Below, in pieces: positions 8,165 to 16,501 of a DNA stretch of 64,000 nt. This DNA comes from Streptomyces flaveolus (GTDB lineage: Bacteria; Actinomycetota; Actinomycetes; Streptomycetales; Streptomycetaceae), in contig NZ_JNWV01000025.1 in the NCBI RefSeq assembly GCF_000716535.1, forward strand, positions 1 through 64,000, written 5' to 3'. Position 1 is the stretch's first letter. Each line of letters begins with the position of its first letter. The translations under genes and the position numbers were made by a program. The notes below the pieces were generated by a model. The model made no database searches, had not been told where the DNA came from, and saw only the letters and a list, made by a program, of their open reading frames with translations.

Positions 8165-8725
8165 TCAGTGCACCAGTTCCGCCACGGCCGTGGCCTCCAC
8201 GCGGGCCTCCTCGGGACTGACGCAGTCGTCCAAGGCAGCGAGGTAGCGTTCGGCGTCCAGGGCCGCGGCGCAACCGATGTCCTGGTCCCGGAAGAAGAAG
8301 CCGTCGCAGGTGGCACACCAGCTCACGCCGCGGCCGGACAGCCGCTTCTCGTTCCGCAACCCCAGTTCGCGGTAGCGGGAACCCATGGCCAGGATGACCG
8401 CCCTGGCGCGATGAAGGTTTCCGCCGGCGTCGACCACCTCTTTCGTGTCGCCCTCCAGGCGGACTTCCGCGACGTCGTCGGTGACGAACTCGGCGCCGAA
8501 GCGTTCGCCCTGGGCTCGCATCCTCTCCATGAGGTCCGGGCCCATGACCCCCTCATGGAAACCTGGGAAGTTCTCCACATCCGTCGTGTTCATCAACGCG
8601 CCCCCGGCCGAGACCGCCCCCTCGAACACGAGGGGCCTCAGCGAGGCCCTGGCCGTATAGACGGCGGCGGTACAGCCGGCTGGACCGGATCCGATGATGA
8701 CGACGTCACGGGCGGTGTCCTTCAC
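8165..8725 (-). pseudogene. trxB: Thioredoxin reductase with internal deletion (186 aa)
   Basis: The reading frame starts like a Streptomyces TrxB: GSGPAG at residues 12-17 binds FAD and WCATC at 136-140 is the redox-active pair. At residue 150 (FFFRDQDI) it jumps to [17 protein letters not shown], normally the last 30 or so residues of the enzyme. About 130 residues are missing: most of the NADPH domain and the second FAD segment with its GD motif. Full-length enzymes have about 320 residues. The join is in frame and the remaining codons look normal, so a short FAD/CxxC protein could still be made, but it cannot be a normal thioredoxin reductase. Confidence 0.75.
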
Positions 8726-8978
8726 CTTGATCGCCTGCCTGAGCTCGGAGGATCAGGAAGCCTGCCGCACACAGGCGGGGTGCCGGCGGCGACCGGCTTC
8801 AGGCCTTGCCGGAAGGAAGATCGCCTGTGCGCGGCGAAGCGTACTCGTCATCATTCCCGGCCGGGCGCTTCATGGCATCGGTCGTTCGACGGAACTGCGA
8901 GCGCTACTGGTTGGGCATCGTCAACGCCGCGCCGGCCGGGACTGCCGCGCCGACCAGGATGCACTCGGCTCTCGGAAG

Positions 8979-9147
8979 GGAGCGACCCTGTTCATCGAGG
9001 ATCCGGCGTCGAGAGGCCTGGCCGAAGGGCTCGTGGGCCGTTCGCAGGAGTTGGAACTGCTCCTCCCCCACGTCGACGAGGCGGCCGGCCAAGGGGGCGC
9101 GCTACTGGTGTCCGGAGAACCCGGGATCGGGAAGTCGGTGCTCCTCA
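8979..9147 (+). pseudogene. 5' fragment of a LuxR-type (LAL) ATP-binding regulator
   Basis: The plus-strand frame reads LAEGLVGRSQELELL..VDEAAGQGGALLVSGEPGIGKSVLL, which matches the N-terminus of large ATP-binding LuxR regulators: a VGR box followed by the Walker A motif GEPGIGKS. Such proteins run 900 residues or more with a C-terminal LuxR helix-turn-helix. Here the homology ends right after the P-loop, where the convergent secDF gene ends (stop at 9145-9147). It is therefore a truncated remnant. The exact start is unclear. Confidence 0.55.
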
Positions 9148-11394
9148 TCGGCGTGGGCGGGTCCGGCCGGCGCGCCGGTGGAGTTCCACGGCCATCGGAG
9201 CAGCGGTGAAGACGGACGAGTACGTGCCGATCGTGAGGCCGATGAGCAGGGCCAGGGCGAAGTCGGTGAGCGAGGACCCGCCGAGCACGGTGAGGGCGGC
9301 GAGGATGAAGGCGGCGCCCATGCCGGTGTTCACGGTGCGGGGCAGGGTCTGCAGGATCGCCTGGTTCGCGATGCCCGGCAGCGGTGCTCCGGAGGCCTTG
9401 CGGGCCAGTTCCCGCACGCGGTCGAACAGGACCACGGAGTCGTTCACCGAGTAGCCGATGACGGTGAGCAGTGCTGCCAGGAACACCCCGTCGACAGGCT
9501 TGCCGAGCCAGGCGAAGACGCCGACGAGTATCACCACGTCGTGGGCGAGGGCCGCGACCGCGGCGGTGCCGAACAGCAGGCGGAAGCGCGCCGCCAGATA
9601 GACGAGCTGCGCGCCCAGGGCGACGGCGAGCGCGATCAGGGCGCCGCGGCGCAGCTCCTGGCCGAGGCTGGGGCCGATCAGTTCGTCGCGGACCTTGTCC
9701 GCCCCGCCGGCGAGGTCGCGCAGGGTGCCGGTGACCTCGGCCTCCTCGGCGTCGGTCAGCCGCTCGGTGCGCACGGTCAGGCCGCTGTCGCCGGACGACT
9801 GCACCACGGCCCGGGGGAATCCGGCCTCCGCGAGCGCGGTGCGGGCACGGTCGGCATCGACGGGGGCGCTGGTGGCGTACTCGATGAGGCGGCCACCGGT
9901 GAACTCCACGCCGAGGTCGAGGCCCCGCACCGCGATGCCCGACGCGGCCAGGACGAGCACGGCGGCGGACGTGGCCAGCCAGCGGCGCGGGTGGCGCATG
10001 AGTTGTGGGTCGCGTCGGGTGAGACGGTCGCGGACGGCGCCCGTGGTCGCGATGCCGGTGAGGTGGGGGCGGCGGCGCAGGGCGGGGCGGCCGGCGGCGG
10101 ACTCGGCGAGCACCCGGGTGATCACCAGCGCGCTGAACATGGAGGCGAGCACGCCGATGCCGAGGGTGACGCCGAAGCCCCGCACGGGCCCGGACGCGAG
10201 GAAGAACAGCAGGGCGGCGGCGATCAGTGTGGTGATGTTGGAGTCGGCGATCGCGCTCAGGGCGTTGCGGAACCCGGCCGCCAGCGCCGAGCGGGCACTG
10301 GGGCGGCGGTGGGCCGCGTACTCCTCGCGGGCCCGTTCGAAGACCAGCACATTGGCGTCCACGGCCATGCCGATCGCCAGGACGAAACCGGCCAGGCCCG
10401 GCAGGGTCAAGGTGGCGCCGAGCACGGCCAGAGCGGCGTAGGAGACCAAGCCGTAGCAGACCAGTGCGAGGGCGGCCAGCATCCCCATCAGCCGGTAGAC
10501 GACGATGATGAACAGCGAGGTCAGCGCCGTGCCGATGGCCGCGGCCCAAGCGCTGGCCGTGATGGCCTGCGCGCCGAGGGTCGGGCCGACGGTGCGCTGC
10601 TCGACGGTCTCGACCGGCACGGGCAGGGCTCCGCCGTTGATGAGCAGGGACAGCTCGCGGGCTTCCTCGGGGCCGAAGGAGCCCGTGATCCGTGTGGCGC
10701 CGTCGCCGATGCCGGTCCGGCACGCGACGGACGGGTCGACCTGCGGTGAGGAGATGACCTTGCCGTCGAGGACGATGGCGACCCGCCGCGCCGGGTCGCC
10801 CGGCGGGTGGCAGGCGGCCTCGCCGGTCAGCCGGGCCCAGCCGTCCCGGCCGGCGCCCTCGAAGCCGACGGTGACGTGCCATCCGGCGCCGCCCTGCTCG
10901 TCGAAGCGGGCGGCGGCTTCTTGGACGTGCTCGCCGGTCAGGGCCGCGGCCCCGAGGCGCAAGGGCGTACCTGACTCATCGGGCAGGACGGACTCCCGGG
11001 GCCGCTTCGGCAGGGGCCGGGAGCCGTCGTCCGGGCTGTCAGCGGTGCCGAGCACCGGGTGGAAGGTGAGTTGCGCGGTACGGCCCAGGACGTCCGCGGC
11101 CTTCTTCGGGTCCTGCACCCCGGGCAGTTCGACGAGGATGCGGTCGTCGCCGGAGCGGACGAGGGTGGGTTCGGCGACGCCGAGCGCGTCGATGCGGCCG
11201 CGCAGCACCTCCAGGGTGCGGTCGGTGGCCGCGCGGTCGGCGTCGGTGGTGGCGGTGGACCGGGTCTGGAGCACGATCTGGGTGCCGCCCCGCAGGTCGA
11301 GTCCGAGGCGGACCGGCACGGTGACGGTGATGTACAGCGATACGGCGATCACGGCGAGGGCGAGCAACGCCCTCACCCGCAGGGAACGGGTCAA
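9145..11394 (-). CDS. secDF: Fused protein-export protein SecDF
   Basis: A 749-residue SecD-SecF fusion that uses proton-motive force to help pull preproteins through SecYEG at the cytoplasmic membrane. The SecD half has the D1 motif (GLDLRGGTQIVL) after the first membrane segment, a periplasmic P1 domain, and six membrane spans with AIGMAVDANVLVFERAREE. The SecF half has LGVEFTGGRLIEY and the D5/D6-like SVNDSVVLFDRVRE. The TTG at 11394 is chosen because GGAGG sits six bases upstream and the frame before it has no SecD character. Streptomyces usually keep separate secD and secF in the core, so this is probably an accessory paralogue. Confidence 0.9.
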   Translation of the reverse strand: MTRSLRVRALLALAVIAVSLYITVTVPVRLGLDLRGGTQIVLQTRSTATTDADRAATDRTLEVLRGRIDALGVAEPTLVRSGDDRILVELPGVQDPKKAADVLGRTAQLTFHPVLGTADSPDDGSRPLPKRPRESVLPDESGTPLRLGAAALTGEHVQEAAARFDEQGGAGWHVTVGFEGAGRDGWARLTGEAACHPPGDPARRVAIVLDGKVISSPQVDPSVACRTGIGDGATRITGSFGPEEARELSLLINGGALPVPVETVEQRTVGPTLGAQAITASAWAAAIGTALTSLFIIVVYRLMGMLAALALVCYGLVSYAALAVLGATLTLPGLAGFVLAIGMAVDANVLVFERAREEYAAHRRPSARSALAAGFRNALSAIADSNITTLIAAALLFFLASGPVRGFGVTLGIGVLASMFSALVITRVLAESAAGRPALRRRPHLTGIATTGAVRDRLTRRDPQLMRHPRRWLATSAAVLVLAASGIAVRGLDLGVEFTGGRLIEYATSAPVDADRARTALAEAGFPRAVVQSSGDSGLTVRTERLTDAEEAEVTGTLRDLAGGADKVRDELIGPSLGQELRRGALIALAVALGAQLVYLAARFRLLFGTAAVAALAHDVVILVGVFAWLGKPVDGVFLAALLTVIGYSVNDSVVLFDRVRELARKASGAPLPGIANQAILQTLPRTVNTGMGAAFILAALTVLGGSSLTDFALALLIGLTIGTYSSVFTAAPMAVELHRRAGRTRPRR

Positions 11395-11488
11395 CGGGGG
11401 CCTCCGGCAGGCACACCACGGCCACGGCGGCGGCCGGAACGGGCGCGGCCTTGGGCGAGGTGAGCGGTGAGCGGAAAAAAGGGGGGTG

Positions 11489-11899
11489 TCAGGTGCCGGA
11501 GGCCCCGGGCGGTGCCCGTCCACGGTCGGGGGGTGCGTGACAACCCGAGGAGGGGACGTGCCCGGTCGATTCCGTGAGCCCCGCGGGGCGGGGCGGGGTG
11601 ACGGTCGTGCCCTGGGGGCAGGGTGCGGGGTGGCAGTGCGGAGCAGGAGGCTCGCGATGCGGATCCTGGCGCGATGCCGCCCGTGCGATGCGGACGAGGC
11701 CGCAGCCGTCGTCGGCGTGCGGGCCGGCGTCCGCGTAGTGGCCCGCCGCTGCCGCCGCCACGGCCGCTGAGCCGCCCGTGGTCGCGGGGCCGGCGAGGCC
11801 GACCGCGGCCAGCAGCATCACGACCACCCCCGCCAGTACGGCGACGGCAGAGCGCCTGGCGCTGCCTGAGCGGGGGGCGGTGCGCGCGGGGTGGTGCAT
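11489..11899 (-). CDS. Small exported or membrane-anchored hypothetical protein
   Basis: A 136-residue protein starting MHHPARTAPRSGSARRSAVA. A hydrophobic segment at about residues 18-42 (VAVLAGVVVMLLAAVGLAG) looks like a signal peptide or membrane anchor. After it come a DDGCGLVR motif and a Pro/His-rich tail. Similar small secreted proteins with an Asp-Asp-Gly-Cys motif are common hypothetical genes in Streptomyces, but no function is known. It sits between secDF and the response regulator on the same strand, 83 bases after the regulator. Its end overlaps nothing recognisable. Confidence 0.55.
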   Translation of the reverse strand: MHHPARTAPRSGSARRSAVAVLAGVVVMLLAAVGLAGPATTGGSAAVAAAAAGHYADAGPHADDGCGLVRIARAASRQDPHREPPAPHCHPAPCPQGTTVTPPRPAGLTESTGHVPSSGCHAPPDRGRAPPGASGT

Positions 11900-11982
11900 G
11901 CCCCGTCCCCTCTCGTCGTGGTGTGCGGGCGCAGGTGTTCGGTACGGGAGCGGGCGGCTGCCGGCGGGGACCGGCCGGGGTA

Positions 11983-12684
11983 TCAGGGTTCGATCAGGCC
12001 GACGCGGATGGCGTAGCGGGTGAGTTCCAGGCGGTCGCGCAGACCGAGCTTCTGCAGCAGATTGGCGCGGTGCCGCTGGACCGTCTTGATGCTGATGAAC
12101 AGCAGCTCCGCGATCTCCTTCGACGAGTGCCCCTCGGCCACCAGCTTCAGGACCTCCTCCTCGCGGGGGGTGAGGATCTGATCGGGGGCCTCCTCGCCGT
12201 GCCGGGCCCGGTCCAGGTAGTTGCGGATCAGCGCGGTGACCGCGCCGGGATACAGGAACGGCTCGTCCCGCATCGCGGCCCGGCACGCGGCGACCAGGTC
12301 CCGGTCGGCGACCGACTTCAGCACGTACCCGCTGGCGCCGGCCTTCAGTGCCTGGAAGAAGTACTGCTCGTTGTCGTGCATGGTGAGCATCAGGATCCGC
12401 AGCCCCGGCTTGAGGACGGCCAGCTCCCGGGCGGCCTGCAAGCCGGTCATGCGTGGCATGGCGATGTCCAGCACGGCCAGGTCGACGTCATGGGTGCGGG
12501 CCAGCTCGACGGCTTCGGCGCCGTCGCCGGCCTCGGCGACCACTTCGAGGTCCGGTTCCTGGTCGAGGATGAGCCGCACACCACGGCGGACCAGTGCGTG
12601 GTCGTCGGCGAGCAGGATACGGATCGTGCTCCGGGAGGCCCTCCAGGCCGAGGTTTCCGTCGGGGCAGTCGTGGTGTCGGGCAT
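11983..12684 (-). CDS. NarL/LuxR-type response regulator
   Basis: A 233-residue two-component regulator. The receiver domain (about residues 22-140) has the acidic pair in LLADDHALV, the phospho-Asp in DLAVLDIAMP, Thr in LTMHD and Lys in GYVLKS. The C-terminal GerE helix-turn-helix (about 165-230) begins LTPREEEVLKLVAEGHSSKE. The start lies two bases after the stop of the sensor kinase, so the two are one operon. The pair resembles DosR/OsdR-type dormancy systems in gene context: it faces DksA-like, actin-like and Rv1733c-like genes. That functional link is inference. Confidence 0.92.
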   Translation of the reverse strand: MPDTTTAPTETSAWRASRSTIRILLADDHALVRRGVRLILDQEPDLEVVAEAGDGAEAVELARTHDVDLAVLDIAMPRMTGLQAARELAVLKPGLRILMLTMHDNEQYFFQALKAGASGYVLKSVADRDLVAACRAAMRDEPFLYPGAVTALIRNYLDRARHGEEAPDQILTPREEEVLKLVAEGHSSKEIAELLFISIKTVQRHRANLLQKLGLRDRLELTRYAIRVGLIEP

Positions 12685-12686
12685 CG

Positions 12687-13640
12687 TCAGGGCTGCTTCC
12701 TGGGAACGGACGCGGTGAGCTGGACCCGGGTGCCGGTACGGGGCGCCGGGGTGATCTCGAGGCTGCCCCCGATGAGCAGGGCCCGCTCGCGCATGCCACG
12801 GATGCCGGCGCCCTCGCGGGGGGCCTTGATACCGGAGCCGTCGTCGGTGACCGTCAGCACCACGCTGTCGTCGGCGTGGCGCAGGGCGACCGTGACCCGC
12901 TGGGCGTCCGCGTGGCGGGCGACGTTGGTCAGCGACTCCTGCGCGACGCGGTAGAGGACCAGTTCGGTCTCCGGCGCGAGGGCGGGCAGGTCGGCGTCGA
13001 AGTGGCGGCTGACCTGCAACCCGGTGTGGGTGGCGAAGTCCTCGGTGAGCGAGGTCAGCGCGCTGACCAGACCCAGGTCGTCCAGCACGCCGGGCCGCAG
13101 CCGGCGCACCAGGCGACGGATCTCGTCCAGGCTCTCCCGGGTGATCTCCTGCACCTCGTGCAGCTCTTCACGCAGTGCCGCCGGTGCGTCGTCCGCGGCC
13201 CGCTTGAGTCCCAGCAGGATCGCGGTCATGGTCTGGCCGACCTCGTCGTGCAACTCCTGGGCGATGCGGCGGCGTTCGGCCTCCTGGGCCAGCAGGGCAC
13301 GGGCGCTGCTGGTGGCCCTCTCGTGTTCCAGCCGCTCCAGCATGGCGTTGAACGTGCGGATCACCTCGGCGACCTCGCCGCCTCCGGAAGCCGGCAGACG
13401 CTGGCCGGGGCGCAGCAGGTCCACGGTGGTCATCAGCTTCGTGAGCCGGTCGAGCGGGGCCAGGCCGAGCCGCAGCAGCGCCGCGTTGGCGACCAGCATC
13501 ACGACCAGGCCGCCGACCAGGATGACCGCCTCGGTGAGCAGCACCGGCACGGAGACGGTCACCGGAGCCCACAGCAGCAGCCCGGTCGCCGTGCCCAGCA
13601 CCACGGCGTTCAGGGCGAAGATCCGCCAGAACAAGGACAC
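12687..13640 (-). CDS. Sensor histidine kinase (HisKA_3 type)
   Basis: A 317-residue membrane kinase. Two hydrophobic segments (about residues 3-24 and 30-55) anchor it; a HAMP-like region precedes the phospho-acceptor motif AQELHDEVGQTMTAILLGLK. The ATPase domain shows RVAQESLTNVARHA (N box) and VTDDGSGIKAP..GIRGMRER (G boxes). The GTG at 13640 is preferred because GGAGG lies four bases upstream and the preceding in-frame region is low-complexity and non-coding in character. No extracytoplasmic sensor domain of any size is present, so it probably senses within the membrane or cytoplasm. Cognate regulator directly downstream. Confidence 0.9.
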   Translation of the reverse strand: MSLFWRIFALNAVVLGTATGLLLWAPVTVSVPVLLTEAVILVGGLVVMLVANAALLRLGLAPLDRLTKLMTTVDLLRPGQRLPASGGGEVAEVIRTFNAMLERLEHERATSSARALLAQEAERRRIAQELHDEVGQTMTAILLGLKRAADDAPAALREELHEVQEITRESLDEIRRLVRRLRPGVLDDLGLVSALTSLTEDFATHTGLQVSRHFDADLPALAPETELVLYRVAQESLTNVARHADAQRVTVALRHADDSVVLTVTDDGSGIKAPREGAGIRGMRERALLIGGSLEITPAPRTGTRVQLTASVPRKQP

Positions 13641-13773
13641 CGGCCCTCCGCCTCCCCTTCCGAAAGCTCGCTCCACCTCCACTGTCGGCCATCGCGCAGC
13701 CCCACCGCGTCCACGGTACCGGGGCGCTCGGGTGCGCCTGTGGCAAGCGTCTCCCGGCCCACGTGCACCGTCG

Positions 13774-13866
13774 ATGGGGCCTGGACCCCATTTCCCGGGG
13801 CGCGCACCACCCATGGCCCGTCCGTATGGGTCCCTCGCCCCCGCGTAGATGGGGCCCGCGCCCGAT
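13774..13866. promoter_or_regulatory. Three ATGGG-type near-palindromes in a divergent promoter region
   Basis: ATGGGGCCTGGACCCCAT (13774-13791) has perfect six-base arms. ATGGGTCCCTCGCCCC (from 13826) and ATGGGGCCCGCGCCCGAT (13849-13866) are weaker copies. They lie in the 336-base gap between the sensor kinase start (13640) and the first DksA-like gene (13977). GGGnCC-type palindromes are the usual binding sites of DosR/OsdR-like regulators (family knowledge), so these are candidate sites for the adjacent response regulator. The rest of the gap shows no coding. Confidence 0.5.
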
Positions 13867-13976
13867 AGGTGTTGGCCGCCGGCCCGGCCATGGTGGGAGG
13901 CACACGATCACCGCCGCGAGGAGCGTTCGGCTCTGCCGCGCCGCCGCGCCGTGCGCCGCCGAGAAAGGGACTGACC

Positions 13977-14288
13977 ATGTCGCTCGATGTCACCCGGGCC
14001 GAACCCCATCCGGACGAGGCCCGACGGCACCTCGAACACGCTCGCGTCTCACGGCTGGCCCAGCTTCAAGCCCTCGACGAGACCAGGCAGACCACGGACG
14101 CGTACCTGGTGTCCGAGCAGAGGTCCGCCATGAAGCGGGTCCTGAGGGAGATCGAAGAAGCCTTCACCCGCATCGACGAGGGCACCTACGGCACCTGCCA
14201 GGACTGCGCCAAGCCCATTCCCGCGGAGCGACTGGAGATCCTCCCCTACACCCGCTACTGCGTCGCCTGCCAGCGCCGCGCCTCCTGA
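13977..14288 (+). CDS. DksA/TraR-family zinc-finger protein (first copy)
   Basis: A 103-residue protein with an N-terminal helical hairpin and a C-terminal DksA/TraR zinc finger: CQDC (in EGTYGTCQDCAKPIPAERL) and CVAC near the end. DksA-type proteins enter the RNA polymerase secondary channel and alter transcription with or without ppGpp; short actinobacterial members are mostly uncharacterised. The DxxDxA-type tip of E. coli DksA is not obvious. ATG 13977 follows GAAAGGGA. A second copy follows 56 bases later, suggesting an operon driven by the promoter region at 13774-13866. Confidence 0.88.
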   Translation: MSLDVTRAEPHPDEARRHLEHARVSRLAQLQALDETRQTTDAYLVSEQRSAMKRVLREIEEAFTRIDEGTYGTCQDCAKPIPAERLEILPYTRYCVACQRRAS

Positions 14289-14344
14289 CCACCGCCCGCG
14301 CCGACCTCCCGCCCTCTGCCCTCTGCCCTCGAAGGGGTGAAGTG

Positions 14345-14713
14345 GTGAACCACCAGACCATCGGCCAGAGCACGACACACCTGTCGGGCGAGGACCTCGC
14401 CGCACTGCGCCGGCACCTGCACGAGCAGCGCCTGTTCCGCCAGGAGCAACTGCTGCAGCTCTCCGGACCGGTCACCTCACGCGCGGAGGACCGGCTGCAA
14501 CGGGCCGCCGCGCAGCTCGAGGTCCACGTCAAACTCGCCGCGTCCGCCCGCATGGTTCTCGCCGACGTCGAGGCCGCGCTGCGGCGCATGGACGACGGGA
14601 CGTACGGCACCTGCCACCTGTGCCGACGCCCCATCGACCGGGAACGGCTGATGATCATTCCGCAGTGCCGCTACTGCGCCCGCTGCCAGCAGGTCGGAGA
14701 GGCGATCCCATGA
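14345..14713 (+). CDS. DksA/TraR-family zinc-finger protein (second copy)
   Basis: A 122-residue paralogue of the preceding gene, with the same architecture: a helical N-terminal part (EDLAALRRHLHEQRLFRQEQ), then DDGTYGTCHLCRRPIDRERL with CHLC and a final CARC pair binding zinc. Tandem GTG codons at 14342 and 14345 are both possible; 14345 has the better spacing to AAGGGG. Its TGA overlaps the ATG of the actin-like gene (ATGA at 14710-14713), a sign of translational coupling. Two divergent copies side by side suggest separate targets or a heteromeric role (inference). Confidence 0.88.
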   Translation: MNHQTIGQSTTHLSGEDLAALRRHLHEQRLFRQEQLLQLSGPVTSRAEDRLQRAAAQLEVHVKLAASARMVLADVEAALRRMDDGTYGTCHLCRRPIDRERLMIIPQCRYCARCQQVGEAIP

Positions 14714-15534
14714 CCGGCATCGACACCCCCCGCACCACCGCTGCCCGGCACCGGCCCTGGCCGCTGTGCCGGCGCTGCTGCGGCATCGCTCTCGACATGG
14801 GCAGCGCCCGCACCCGCGCCTGGATCGCCGGCAAGGGTGTGGTCGTCGACGTACCCACCGTGACCTTCCCGGGCTCCGGCGCGGTCCACCCCATCCAGCG
14901 CGGCACCATCATCGACGCCCCCGAGTGCGCCCGCATGCTGCAACGGCTGCTCGCCCACCGCCTGCCCCGCTTCACCCACCCCATGGTCATCGTCACCGCT
15001 CCCGTCCTGGACGGCGTCGCCTACCGCGCCCAGGCCCGCGCCGCGGTCGACGTGCTGCTGCCGCGCAGCGTCCTGACCGTGCCCAGCGCCCGGGCCGTCG
15101 CCGTGGCGGCCGGCGCGGACATGTCCCGTCCGCTGATGGTGGTGGACATCGGCGCCCACCTCACCGAAGTGGTCCTGCTGGGCGACGGCGACGTCGCCGA
15201 CGCGCGCCGCACCGCCCTGGGCACCAGCGATCTGGACGGTGGGACCACGCCCGAGGAGATCGCCGGGGCGGTGGACTCGATGCTGACCGCGATGCTCCGG
15301 CAGGACCGCACCTCGCTCACCGCCGACGCCTTGCACCGCGGCGTCCTGCTGGCCGGTGGAGGAGCCTTGCGCCCCGAGATCACCCACCGCCTCACCGAGC
15401 GACTGCACACGCCGCCGCGCATGGTCGCGGCCCCGCACACCGCGTCGGTTCGCGGTGCCGCCAGGCTTCTGCAAGCCGCCCACACCCACCCGTCCGCCTC
15501 CGGCCCCCTCCCGCGGGCTGCCCGCCCCCACTAG
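14710..15534 (+). CDS. Short MreB/actin-like ATPase-fold protein
   Basis: A 274-residue protein of the actin/Hsp70 ATPase fold. Phosphate 1 motif ALDMGSARTRAWI (about residue 31), phosphate 2 motif VVDIGAHLTEVVLL (about 145) and adenosine motif LLAGGGALRPEI (about 218) are all visible, in the order seen in MreB. It is shorter than MreB (about 335-345), with a compact central region. True MreB sits with mreC/mreD; this copy instead overlaps a DksA-like gene by four bases. A filament-forming, nucleotide-sensing or stress role is possible; none can be shown here. The C-terminal 20 residues are low complexity. Confidence 0.75.
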   Translation: MTGIDTPRTTAARHRPWPLCRRCCGIALDMGSARTRAWIAGKGVVVDVPTVTFPGSGAVHPIQRGTIIDAPECARMLQRLLAHRLPRFTHPMVIVTAPVLDGVAYRAQARAAVDVLLPRSVLTVPSARAVAVAAGADMSRPLMVVDIGAHLTEVVLLGDGDVADARRTALGTSDLDGGTTPEEIAGAVDSMLTAMLRQDRTSLTADALHRGVLLAGGGALRPEITHRLTERLHTPPRMVAAPHTASVRGAARLLQAAHTHPSASGPLPRAARPH

Positions 15535-15674
15535 GCCGTGTCCCGCACGGCGGAAGCACGTGCCAAGCCCCGCGGTGCCGGGGCGACCCGAGAGGCACGG
15601 CCCGGGTCGCGTTCGCGTCCCCGGCACCCCGCGTCCGCCGCCGTCCGCCGCGTCCGCCGCCGAAAGGAGGACAC

Positions 15675-16289
15675 ATGCCCGGCCGCATACCCCCACCTCA
15701 CGAGGAGTCGTCCCAGGTCATGCTCCGACGCCTGCGGCGCAACCCCCTGTGCCGCCGCAACGACCTGGTCCAGGCATGGCTCGCCCTCGGCCTGCTGCTG
15801 GCCGCGCTGGCAGCCACCCCCGTCGCCATGGTCCTCGTCGGCGACGCCGCCCACCGCCACTACAGCCGCACCGCCCAGCACCAGGCCGCCACCCGCCACC
15901 ACACCACCGCCGTCCTCCTCGAGGACGCCCGGCGCCACCCCGAACCCGGCTCCGCCGAAGCCAGGAAAACCCGCTACCCGACCAAGGTCCGCTTCACCGA
16001 CCCCGACGGGCACCCCCGCACCGCCACGGCCGATGTCCAACCCGCGCTGCCCAAGGGCAGCGCCGTCCGCGTCTGGGTCGGCACCGACGGGACGATCACC
16101 GACCCACCGCTGAGCCGCGGCGAGATCCGCAGCCGCGCCATGGGGTCGGCCATCCTCGCCGCCCTCGGCGTCCACGCCACCGCGGCCGCCGCCTACGGCG
16201 CCGCCGGCCGCATCATCCTGCGTCGCAACCTCGCCGCGTGGGACACCGCCTGGGCCCGGACAGCACCCCTGTGGACCACATCGCGATGA
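15675..16289 (+). CDS. Rv1733c-like two-span membrane protein
   Basis: A 204-residue protein with a membrane segment at about 33-60 (WLALGLLLAALAATPVAMVLV), an extracytoplasmic loop of about 100 residues containing YPTKVRFTDPDGHPRTATA and VRVWVGTDGTITDPP, and a second segment at about 155-180. This arrangement is typical of the Rv1733c family; in Mycobacterium tuberculosis Rv1733c belongs to the DosR regulon (established). The biochemical role is unknown. AAAGGAGG sits ideally before ATG 15675. The gap to the actin-like gene is 140 bases with a GCCCCG..CGGGGC hairpin at 15571-15588, so it may have its own transcript. Confidence 0.75.
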   Translation: MPGRIPPPHEESSQVMLRRLRRNPLCRRNDLVQAWLALGLLLAALAATPVAMVLVGDAAHRHYSRTAQHQAATRHHTTAVLLEDARRHPEPGSAEARKTRYPTKVRFTDPDGHPRTATADVQPALPKGSAVRVWVGTDGTITDPPLSRGEIRSRAMGSAILAALGVHATAAAAYGAAGRIILRRNLAAWDTAWARTAPLWTTSR

Positions 16290-16501
16290 CGCCGGGCCAA
16301 GCAGGCGGTCTCGCGCCGCCGTTGGACTCGGCGAGCCCCGCAGTAACGGGCACCTCCACGGCCACCCCCGCACCGTGTTCCGCCGGGACACGCTGGAGTG
16401 TGGTGTCGGCGCGTCAGAAGCCGCTTGTCCGCGGCGTCGACCCCGCCCAGAGAGCCGCCTGAGACGCGGGCGGCGGGCCGGCGTAGGTTCGGGTCCATGA
16501 C

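Noticed and set aside
15571..15588. GCCCCG-CGGTGC-CGGGGC hairpin as terminator
   Set aside because: No T tract and short stem; noted only in the Rv1733c-like entry.
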